Below are positions 25,577-36,300 of a DNA stretch of 64,000 nt, in pieces. A model generated the notes under the pieces. It was not told where the DNA came from. It did no database searches and saw nothing but the letters and a program-made list of their open reading frames with translations. The translations under genes and the position numbers were made by a program. Numbering within the stretch: position 1 is the first letter of the stretch; each line of letters starts with the position of its first letter. Origin of the DNA: Arachis hypogaea. Lineage: Eukaryota > Streptophyta > Magnoliopsida > Fabales > Fabaceae. The DNA lies in the NCBI RefSeq assembly GCF_003086295.3, contig NC_092051.1:8176810-8240809 (forward strand). Direction: 5' to 3'.

Positions 25577-26779
25577 CTAAACACAAGCTAAGCTCTCAAT
25601 GAACCCAAAGGCTCTGTACCACCCCTTAAATCCAGGGGAACAATAACGGAGGAAATTTCCTTTTACTCTTGTAAAGTCCAACACATCATCACAGGTATTA
25701 TCCTTTAACCGCAGAGCAATAACTTTGTTTGGTATCTGCAACAACAAAGTCATCTCATCTTCACCATCTTCAATGAGATGGAGTATACTGCATGCATACC
25801 CTAAATTGAAGTAGTTTTTAAGAATTATTATCTGATAAATAGTTCGAAGATTTATACATCGTCGAAGATCAACGCTGTGCATCAGAACCCACCGTGATGA
25901 ATAATCATCTTCCTTCAATCGGAAGATGCTTATACGATACTTAGAGTCAAATCCAACTGAATTCATGTAACCGCATGCAGGTGCAAGAACCCATCGATAT
26001 CCGTAACCAGCAGCATCATGTTGATGATGTTGTTGCGGCAAGGGAGGCATGTCATCCTTCACGAGCTCTTCGTTCAGATCAAAACGCAGTGTCGTTTTGC
26101 TTTCTGTGTCGATCCAGTAAACTGAGTCTTTGAAATAAACACCACGTGCAAAATGCATGTTAATGGGAGCCGAGAAGGAAGAGCCGCAGTGCTTCCAAAA
26201 GGCACCGGATTCCGAGGAGTAAATCATGGTTCGGTAACTGTCTTCTTTCGAATACTCGCGATGATAAATGCAGATCAGCTTATAACCAAGAAATCGCAAG
26301 GGATCAAAAGCCAGAGAGTAGTAATACCTGAAACGTGATTCGTCAAACGATGGAAAGGGAGAAGGCAAGGGTTTCTTGTGTCCGGTGGTAGGGTTATAGA
26401 TGAACGTGTCGCTCCTCGATTGGACAAGCATTAAGCCGTTGCAAGATTGTGATATACGTGAACGAGGCAGATCGAGGATTTTGGGGAAGAACGAAGCTGT
26501 TTTCTGATCCAAGTAGAAGAAGTTTAATTCCTGATGTGGAGAGTTGACGGGGGGATTTAAGAACAAACAGGAGATTCTTCGTTTTACGGTGGTGTGGCAG
26601 TGGCGGAAGTAAGGGGCGGAGATGAGAGAGCGCCACCGCTTGGAGACACGTTTGAAGGTTTTGACATCTCTCAAAGGAAGACGAACAAGAATTTGAGTAA
26701 GTAAGTAATCGTTTCCTTCAATTACTTCCATTGTGGAACGGATTAACTTTGTGTTGCGTTGCTCTCCACTTTGGTTCAT
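25577..26779 (-). CDS. F-box protein (F-box associated domain type)
   Basis: A single uninterrupted 400-residue frame. F-box proteins are the substrate-recognition part of SCF (SKP1-cullin-F-box) ubiquitin ligases. Residues about 19-58 (EGNDYLLTQILVRLPLRDVKTFKRVSKRW...) form the N-terminal F-box, with the usual L-xx-IL-RLP-x-K pattern and RVSKxWxSLI. The remainder has the motifs of plant F-box/kelch or F-box-associated proteins: SCNGLMLV, FIYNPTTGHKKPLP, YYSLAFDPLRFLGYKLICI, GVYFKDSVYWI. Met17 (MEVIEGNDYLL) is an alternative start. A His/Gln run lies near residue 250. The target protein cannot be told from sequence. No break is seen. Confidence 0.9.
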   Translation of the reverse strand: MNQSGEQRNTKLIRSTMEVIEGNDYLLTQILVRLPLRDVKTFKRVSKRWRSLISAPYFRHCHTTVKRRISCLFLNPPVNSPHQELNFFYLDQKTASFFPKILDLPRSRISQSCNGLMLVQSRSDTFIYNPTTGHKKPLPSPFPSFDESRFRYYYSLAFDPLRFLGYKLICIYHREYSKEDSYRTMIYSSESGAFWKHCGSSFSAPINMHFARGVYFKDSVYWIDTESKTTLRFDLNEELVKDDMPPLPQQHHQHDAAGYGYRWVLAPACGYMNSVGFDSKYRISIFRLKEDDYSSRWVLMHSVDLRRCINLRTIYQIIILKNYFNLGYACSILHLIEDGEDEMTLLLQIPNKVIALRLKDNTCDDVLDFTRVKGNFLRYCSPGFKGWYRAFGFIESLACV

Positions 26780-27637
26780 ATTTGAAATTTGAAGGTTTCT
26801 TATTTCAAAGGAAAAGTAAAGTATAGGTAGACAAGGTGAATAATGGATATGTTAAATGTTCAATTTAATAGGTATGAGATAGTTATTTTAATATTAGGGT
26901 TTAGAAAGTATTTTGGATGGAGTATTTTTTTTATTTTGTTGGGTTAATTTTAGAGTCCATTATTAACAAAAAATTATTGTCTACCTAACAAAATCTTATT
27001 TTAAATTAAAATTAATTATAACTATTAAATTTTTTTATTAAATTTAAAATTTAAATTAAAAAATAAAATAATTAATTATTTGTAATTTTTATTTAATATT
27101 TTTAATTATTATATTATTATTAGATTTTTTTAATTAAGATAGAAATTTTATTGATATGAAAAATTTGGGTCTAAATATAGGTCTCATATATCAGCAATTC
27201 TTTATTATTATATTGTCTATGCTAATAAAAAATATAATAATATTTAATTCGAATTAATATAACTATTTATTTTATTAAATAAAATTAATAATTAAATAAT
27301 TTTTTGATAAAAATTATAGTATTTTTCACTGTATAACCTCATAAAATCAAAAGATTGACATTTAGCCATATTCATCAACGAATAGATAATATAGAGAACA
27401 AAATACACAATTAAATTAAATAGAGGTCTAAATTATATAATTCTACTAAACAGAAGAATGTTAGTTAAATTTCCTAAAAGCATATTCTTATGCAAATCGA
27501 ATGAGCTTTATTCGAATAAAATAAACCAACACTAATTTGAATTTGACCAATTCGAATTATGCATACATGTAATCTTAGAATAGTTAGAATCAGGATGATT
27601 CGAATTATGCATGCAAGGGATGTCCCTAGTCATTCGA
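26780..27637. other. spacer upstream of the F-box gene
   Basis: The promoter of the minus-strand F-box gene should lie in the first few hundred bases. 27490-27640 carries six scattered copies of AATTCGAAT-like palindromes (such as aattcgaattatgcat). No gene is seen. Confidence 0.45.
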
Positions 27638-28780
27638 ATGAGTCTGTTTCGATTTAATAGCATATTGAGTTCTATCTATAAATTGAATTTAGACTATTAA
27701 ATTTAATGTAAAATTAAAATATTATTTTTTATTATAAAAAAGAGTACTTAATTTATTAATTTTTATATGTTATTTTTAAGTTAATAAATAAATAAATATT
27801 AATTTTATTATAATAATAAAAAATTATAGCATACTAAAATAGGATACTAAAAAAATACTATATAATATAAAATAAAATACTAAAAAGTATAAAAAATAAT
27901 TATAACAAATTTAAAAATATAATATTATAATTTAAATTATATTTTTTTAATAATTATCTATTTAAAAGTGATTTTAACTAATATTATTCAAATAATATTC
28001 ATTTTATTTTAAAATTAATTTTAGTATAAAATTATCAAACATAAATTAATTTTAACTCTTATTAATAAATTGAATTAAAAATAATATATAAAAATATACT
28101 AATATTTATTAAATTTTAATAACATATAAATATTTAACAACTTTTTAAATACTCTTTTAATAACATATTTATTAAATATTCTTTTTATAAATTATTTAAA
28201 TACTCTTTTTATAAAGTATTTAAAATATATAAAAATGTACTCCTATTATAAAAAGAGTATTTAAAAAATTGTTAAATTTTTATATGTTATTAAAATTTAA
28301 TAAATATGAGTACATTTTTATATGTTAATTTTAATTCAATTTACTAATAGGAGTTAAAATTAATTTATGGTTGAAAATTTTATATTAAAATTAATTTTAA
28401 TAAAATGAATATTATTTGGATAATATTAGTTAAAATTACTTTTAAATATATAATTATTAAAAAAATATAATATTAAATTATAATATTATCTTTTTAAATT
28501 TGTTATAATCATTTTTTATACTTTTTTAAGTATATTTTTTTATATTATATAGTATTTTTTCTAGTATCTTATTCTAGTATGCTATAATTTTTTATTATTA
28601 TAATAAAATTAATATTTATTTATTTATTAACTTAAAAATAACATATAAAAATTGATAAGTTAAGTATTCTTTTTTATAATAAAAATTAATATTTATATAA
28701 GTTATTTTACATTAAATTTAATAGTCTAAACTCAATTTATAGATAAAACTCAATATGCTATTAAATCAAAACAGACTCAT
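27638..28780. mobile_element. near-perfect 1.14-kb inverted repeat (foldback element)
   Basis: The arms 27638-28200 and 28218-28780 are reverse complements with few differences, meeting near 28209 with almost no loop. The left end reads ATGAGTCTGTTTCGATTTAA; the right end on the reverse strand reads ATGAGTCTGTTTTGATTTAA. No ORF is present and no clear target duplication is seen. Its right end abuts the GT61 flank copy. Confidence 0.8.
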
Positions 28781-28796
28781 TCTTTGACATGTGGGA

Positions 28797-29125
28797 GGAA
28801 AAAAAGATTACAATTTTTTTTAGTATTGAGGATGTTGTACAGCAAAATACTTTAAAATGAATTATAGAATGTGTAAGTATAAGAGTAACAACTTTCCATT
28901 TTTGTGTGAATAAATTAAAGATTTAATTTGTGAATTCAACTCTGATATATTGTCACACATGTATCTAGTTAAGTAACACCACATAGTAAAAATAACTATT
29001 TTTTACACTAACCGCCTGAATAGTTATCAAAAAACATATATGATCGCACAAAACTCTTAATTTAAATTTATTGGTAAGTTTTAGTATTTTACACAAATAT
29101 TTAACTAAATTGTTCAATATTAAAC
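28797..29125. repeat. GT61 3'-flank sequence, copy 3 of 3
   Basis: It matches 21218-21570 nearly throughout, including sequence equal to the GT61 3' UTR (tcattctttga-atgt just before it), but no GT61 coding sequence lies upstream; the foldback element is there instead. Confidence 0.78.
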
Positions 29126-31364
29126 TTATAACCCTACAATTGGCTTAAATTCTATGGAGAGATTGAAGTTGTTTGTGCAGTTTGCCCAACCAATGGTTAG
29201 GTATAGATTGAAAACTCCCATAGCAGGTTCTTTACTAATTTATTTATTTTCTGTAAAATTTAATCCCTTAATTTTACATATAAATATATAAAACTTCAGC
29301 TTCTTGAATGAACTTGAGGTTGCATCATTGAGGTGTGAGGTAGTTAATTGGGGAATGACATTCATGTTGCTGTGGGTCTAATTTCTTTGGTAACAACACA
29401 TGTTACAATGTGACTTGAGAACTGATCCCTGCATTTTCTATTGTTCTTTATAAAATTATTATTGCTTTTATCTTATTTATTTTAGTATAATAACATTTTG
29501 TTACTATGAAATGGAAAAGATGTAGTTCTCAGTTATAAATCTAAATTTGATGAAATGAAAATGGTCGTAGTTCTCAGCTATAAATCTAAATTTGATGTAT
29601 TATTTCAAAATAGAGTTTGTGGAATATTACGATATTGCTTTTTACAATATTCGAAGAAGATTATGTATGAGTAACAGGGGAACAAAAAGATTTAACCATC
29701 AAAAAAAGTTAACAGCAACATCAATTGAATGTCAATTAATTCACAGTTAAATTGATATCAATTGATATTTTCGTGTGTTTTTTAGTTGATTGCAAATCTC
29801 ATATTTTTTGTTTTGAATCCATTTCAAGTTCTTTTATTAGTAGTCATTATTTGATTTATTGACTTTTGCTAAATTTTCTGTTATTTGATCTGTAATACAT
29901 TTTAATAAAGTGTTTGTTATGATGTCTATAGATAGTTACTTAGTTTATTAAAAAAAATAAATATTAATATTTAATTTAAAAATATAAATATAAATAATTT
30001 TTAAATATTTAAAATTTATCATAAAAGATAACTTTATCAAATTTTTTACACCAAATTTTTAAAAAACTTATTTTTTAATAAAAACAACAGAGCACATAAA
30101 AAAATACCTAAATATAAATATTGTTATATATTGTTTCAATTTTATTTTTTTTTTAATGACTAATTTTATTATTCTTTACTTACTCTTTATGTACTCTTTA
30201 TTTTTTTATTAATATTATTTGTTTTAATACGTATAATTGAACTCTTATTATTCATTTTTATTATTTGTCTTTTATGTGTGAATTTATATTCACACTTATT
30301 TATTTTATTTTATTTTCTTTTATAATATTATGTTTTTATTTATTTTTTATTCTATTTTTTCTTTTCGTATTATAATGTAAATATACCTATCATATTAATA
30401 TAATAAAAATATTTTAAGTATTTATTTATAAATATATATTTTAAAATATAATTAATTTTAATAAAATATTTAAATATAAGTTTTGTGTCATTGTCTTTTT
30501 CATTTAAATAAATTTTTACATATGAGTTGTTAAAATAATTTAATCAACTTTAGCATTAAAAAAAAAGATACAACTTATATTAATTTTACCCATAGTATCT
30601 TGTGATGCACGGCACTTAATCAGTTTATTTTTTAGAATGGATTTGTTATTCTGCTGTTGTTTTTTTTTTTATTTCTGAGTAAATGGAGTATGCTGTTTTT
30701 GAATTTTAATGGATAAATTTATTGATTTCTGATTTAAGGTGATTAATTGTTGCTGTTTTTTAATTTTTGTTGATTGTTCTTAATTCCTGATTCTGTTCAG
30801 TCTCTTGTGTTGTTAATAATGGTATTTTTGATTGAATTTATCCTTTTGAGAGATACTGTTAGTGTGTGTTATCTTATTAGGTTGTTTTGTTAACTTTGAT
30901 TTACCTTATTAGATTGTTTTGTTAACTTGTTTTGATTATTAGGTCGTTGTGTTGTTTTTTGAGATTTTGATAACTTATTAATTCAATAAATTGTTTTTGT
31001 TGTGGTTTGTTGTTCTTGATCTTGATTTTATTATTGTTGTTTTGATCTTAATTTGATAATTTATGTTTTTATTGAATGATTATCTTATTAATGATTATTG
31101 ATTAGCTCTGGCTGCTCTGTTCTGCTGCTGTTTTGTGTTTTGTGATATGGTGCTGGTGATGTGCTGCTTGTGTTTCTATTTTGTAACTTAGTTATGCCTA
31201 GATTGTGACTGCTCTGTTCTTGCTGTTCTTTAAATGCTGGAAATAGACTGCTTCTGCCTGGGTTGTGAAAATAGACCATCCTTTAGATTTAATTATTTTT
31301 GTCAGGTAATTATTAGTTGGACAATTATAATGTTTAGGATTTTTAATTTGTTGTGTTTGGAATA
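29126..31364. other. AT-rich spacer with dispersed repeat
   Basis: 29770-30310 is a copy of the 7982-9470 repeat family. From about 30620 to 31360 the sequence is T/TG-rich and intron-like ('cttattaggttgttttgtta' recurs at 30870-30915). It may be the intron of the S24 pseudogene that follows, or another repeat. No gene is seen. Confidence 0.5.
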
Positions 31365-31543
31365 TGAAGGATGAGCTTAAGGAGAAGTTTGCTAGAAACT
31401 ATATGATCTTAAGGACTCCCAACACTGCGTTTGTGTTCAAATTCCGCACCCATTTTGGAGGGGCAAATTCACTAGTTTTGGTTTGATTTATAATTATTGA
31501 CAATGTTAAGAAGTATGAATCTAAGTACAGATTTATTAGCGTA
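31365..31543 (+). pseudogene. 40S ribosomal protein S24 (eS24) gene fragment
   Basis: Reading from 31371 gives [18 protein letters not shown] then [13 protein letters not shown], the conserved centre of eS24 (family: ELKEKLARxYxVxDPN then [16 protein letters not shown]). The frame then slips: SFGLIYN in one frame ends at a stop, and DNVKKYESKYRFIS (family: ENAKKFEPKYRLIR) continues in another. The N-terminal third and the basic C-terminus are missing. It is a dead copy or exon fragment of a housekeeping gene located elsewhere. Confidence 0.85.
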
Positions 31544-33383
31544 ACATAACTCCATTTTTTTTTGTTCTTCTGATATGATTTTTGTTCGTAAGTGTAATTG
31601 CTATAAAATAAGAAACACTTTCATTCAATTAAGATGTATTTCTTTCGATCTTTGTAAATTGTAAGACTGGTATGTTAGTGCATACTAATATTAATTGTTA
31701 TTGGATAAACTCTATGTATAATAACGTAGTACTCCTTCCATTCTTGTCAGTTATTGGATGAACTCTATGTAGTCTAACTATAATAACATAGGACTCCTTC
31801 AATTCTTGTCAATTATTGGATGAACACTATGTATAATAATATAGTATTCCTTCAATTTTTGTCAATGCTGTTCTTAACATAATTTTAATATGTCTACTCC
31901 TTCATATTTGGAGTTTATATATTTTTTTAAGATTTTAAGATTTTGGTTTATGATATTTTATATATTTTTTAAATTTAGAAGATATTTTAAATTTTATATT
32001 ACTGTAATTACGTTTTAAGAGAGTTTATTTATAATTTATTTATTATTTTATTATAAACAATTTTTTTAATTGGATCACAATTGAACCAGTTAAACTAATA
32101 AACTAATAAATCAATAACTAAAATGGTTCGATAACCAGTACGATTTTTAGAACCTTGGTTTATTGTTAATGTAAGTGTCAAGTCACTTCGATTGCCACCT
32201 TACCTTCAATAAAATTTTGTACAATTTTCAAGTTTTACATTACACAATCAACTCCTATTTATAATCTATAAAAGTTGAGTCACCAAAAAATAATCTACAA
32301 AAGTTGATGTTAATTTTTTATATAATAAATTTTAGTCATTTTGTTTTTTTTAATAATGTCACATCAACACTTCTAAATATATGACAATATATAAAAATCA
32401 GTCAATTATCTTCAAAAAAAAAATTTACCTATTATTATTCAATCGAAATATAAATTACTAATTGAATACAATAAATAAATACATATAAAGTGTCATAATA
32501 ATTATAATTATAAAAAATTTTAGTTACAAATATTTAAATTCCACATTATTTAGCTTAATTATACATATTATATAAGATTCTCACTACTATACTATTTAGT
32601 CTATTTACAAATCATATCTTGGCATAATATCTCTTTACTAAATACATTTAAATACATCATCATAGTTATAAAATTAATTCATCATTTTATAATATATTTT
32701 GGTATTTTCAGTTGAATTCATTTTTTTCTAACTTTCTTCTTTAATTATTTGTAAACAATGAAAATAACAAAAATATAGATTTTTACAACTCTAATATAAA
32801 AAAATTATGACTTTTTTAAAAATAAATGAATTCAAATTCCTAAAAACAATAATTTATAATCCAATTTGTATTATATTTTTGTTGAATAATTATATAGAAT
32901 TATATACAAATTATCAAATAAATATTTTGTAAAATATTTTTAATATAAAATATTTCAAATTTAACATTAGTATATATATTATATAATCAATTTCTAAACA
33001 GTATAAGAATATATTATATAATATAATTAATTTACCTCCTCACAATATGCGCGAATCTCATTCTAGTTATAAATAAAGTGGGAAGTTCAAAATCAATTTC
33101 CTAATCCGTATGTAAAACCCCAAATTATTTAACTATGACATGGAAATGAGAGACAGAAAAATAATGGAGAATAGATTCTCAAATACATTTATTTTTATCT
33201 AAAATTAATCATTAAAAATTATTAAACATATAATAAATTTTAATTATTAATTCCATACAAAAATTACTACAAGTGAGTTTTTACTCAAAAATATATGTAG
33301 TAAGATAAAAATATGAAGCGCTTATCCTTAATTATGTGAGATGAGGATATTGACTACTCTTGTGAGTAAAATGTGAAGGAGAG
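31544..33383. other. AT-rich spacer downstream of ABCG gene A
   Basis: A local tandem repeat of about 60 bases (ttattggatgaactctatgt-like units) lies at 31697-31870. The rest is A/T-rich with no gene seen; the 3' UTR of the minus-strand ABCG gene should lie in the last ~200 bases. Confidence 0.5.
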
Positions 33384-36300
33384 TCATTCACTCATTGTGG
33401 TGCGTAATATTGATGAAGCTCTGTCCCTATGCTTAAGAGCCAAGTAAAAAAGCACTCTATAAGATATTAACAACAAAACCAAGACTCCAACATCCCACCA
33501 TTTTGAATAATCTGTTTGGATTCCAAGTATTTCCTTAAGTATCACCTCACCTTTTATCTTCCTATCCCCAGGTATTAGTGGTTCAAATTCAAGTCCAACG
33601 AAGTCATTCTTGTATTGACCCTGATTCTCACAATAAAGATTCCTGTGTTAATATATCAATCATGCATTACCATGATATATATATGTGTGTGAATGTGTTA
33701 GGGACTTGCGGATTATGGGATGCCCCAGGTTTCACATCGACTAGTATGAGATGCTTGATGTTGTATAATATGAGTATGAACATTTGTACCTCTATGGACC
33801 ATGCAATATAACTGATGTAGGACATTGGATAGCGCCAGAAGAATTTAGGAATGTCTGTTATCCTTCTGGCTACATTTGATGGCATCAACATGAGTACCTA
33901 TTTGAAAATTCAAACTTTTATCAAAACCAACTTAGATTAGTCGAGTGATCTGCTCGCTGTGTGAAGATGAAATGCTTACAGATACACCAGCTGCAGTTAC
34001 AATAGCTAGCAATTGGTTGGAGACTAGTGCTGCAACCACAAGCATGGAGCCTTCTGTGACAGAAATGCTGCAGAAGAGGTTTATGCAAAAGTAGCAGTAA
34101 TGAGAGAATCCAGGGTGAAAATTCACCATGTGGTAAAGTATTGTTCCTGAAGTCAGGGAAATGGCAACAACAAAAGGGAGTGATGATATGAAACTCGACA
34201 GCACGTAAATGGCCTCGCCATAACGCCTCCCAAACCTTTCGCCTTCGAACACCTAGTACTCGAAATCATGAAGGAAGTGAGACTCTTTTTGTTTCCATAA
34301 TCCATTGGCATGATTTGAGATTTGTGTACCTTTAACTCCTCAAGGAAGAAGGGCATGCCACCAATACAAAGGAAGGTCATAAAGCCATAGATGAATCCAT
34401 CACACTTGCTTCTTGGCAAGATTGCATTATTACTTGTTCCTACATTTAGATAAAGAAAACCAGCACACACTGATACTAAGATGTAGAACAAGATCCTTAA
34501 CCAGTAGTAACCAATGTCTCTAGTCATGTTAAGGAATGATCTGTGAGTCAAAGTGCATAGCTGCTTCAGTGTGCTAGTATCATATGCTCTCTCAATAACA
34601 GCTTCTTTCTGCAACATATTGAATTGAAATTTAATGAAATACAAACAATAGAGGAATGTTATCTTATAAACTGACTTACTCTTAGTTTGATTTCTCTGAT
34701 TTTTTCTCTCACATTTGCTGAATGCATGGAATTCTTGAAACTGTTTATCAGATTCCATTTGGTCTCCTCTGTAGTCATATTCACTAAAGAATTCCATGAT
34801 GATGGGGTATCCTAAACATAAAAAACACAAACAATAAAAGCATTTTAAGAAAAGTCTAAAAACATTGAAACAATTACTACAAGATAATTTTTTATGTACT
34901 AACATTGACATTTTTGGACCGCATTAGACTTAGAACATTATCAAACTCTGGACTAACGCATCGAAGGAAGTGCTCCGGAGGATTCTTTCTTGTTGGACAA
35001 GGAAACCCTGCATCAGCAAAGAACTGAATTGGAAGAATAGAATCTAGTAAGTTCTTCAAGTTTTAGATATAACATTTTGGGTAGTTGTAGTTCTTAAGAC
35101 AAAAAAAACAATTAATTTTAAGTTTTTAACCAAAGAACTAAAATAGGACGAAATAAGACCTTAGAAAATAAAAGAGTCTAACTTTTCACCACCCACCTTA
35201 ATAGCATTAGTTCTTTCTCCAAAATAGACAGTTTCACCTGCTGCAAGGAGCACCAAATCATCAAAGAGATTGAAAACTTCACTGCTAAGTTGGTGAATGG
35301 AGCATAATACTATTCTTCCATTATGTGCTATGCTTGTGAGAGATGAAATGACAAAGAAAGCAGCAGCACTATCCAATCCACTGGTAGGTTCATCAAGCAA
35401 AAGTATATGAGGCTGAGTTAAGATTTCAATGCCAATGCTGAGTCTTCTCTTCTCTCCTTTACTTATTCCTCTTGAATGCCAATTCCCAAGCCTGCTCTCT
35501 GCACATTCTTCAAGACCCATTTCATCGAGCGTCTTGGCTACAACCTTGTCAATCTCATCTTTGCTCTTGTTTGCAGCAAGTCTCAGATGAGCAGCATATG
35601 TTAGTGTTTCCCTCACTGTTAGAGTTCCCAGGAAATAGTCTTCTTGAGTTACATAATTCTGCAGATGCATCATAAAATCATGTTCATTCAAACTCCAATT
35701 TGATAAATGCCAATCCAAATATATACAGCATGTGTTTGGATTACAGTTTATAAACATAAATCACGTTAACTCAAACTAACTTATCATTAAAATCAATTTT
35801 ACAAAATCAATTTTATGCAAATTTTCGTTTGTAAACTGTAATCCAAACACACATTAAATGATTAGTATCCATAGCTAAAAGCCCATTAAAAAAACGCAGA
35901 AACTAAAAATAGTTGCTAGTTTTGGTAGTAAAATCACTTCTGCGTTTATAAAAAAATAATTTGCCAAACCAAAAATTAAAACTTTGAAAAAGTCTAAACG
36001 TGATTCTTCCTTTCCAACGGATTTCCCAAACACACCGTAAGTGATTGGGTATAGTTTCATAGCTGAAATTTATGTAGAGTTATTTGCATGTACATTTTTG
36101 TGCAATCATCTACTTCTTGTAACTCATTTGCAAACAGTAAATTACTCATGGTATTAAAGTCATATATTTGGTATCTAATAAAAAAATTATTTATACTATT
36201 ATAAATAAATTAAATTATTCTTTAATTACAAGTTTGATTATTTTAGTGTTAATTATTTAGTTAAAAAATATGTAACTTAATATATATAAAGATTAAAATT

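Noticed and set aside
26153..26338. 61-residue plus-strand ORF inside the F-box gene
   Set aside because: Shadow of the intact 400-residue minus-strand frame.
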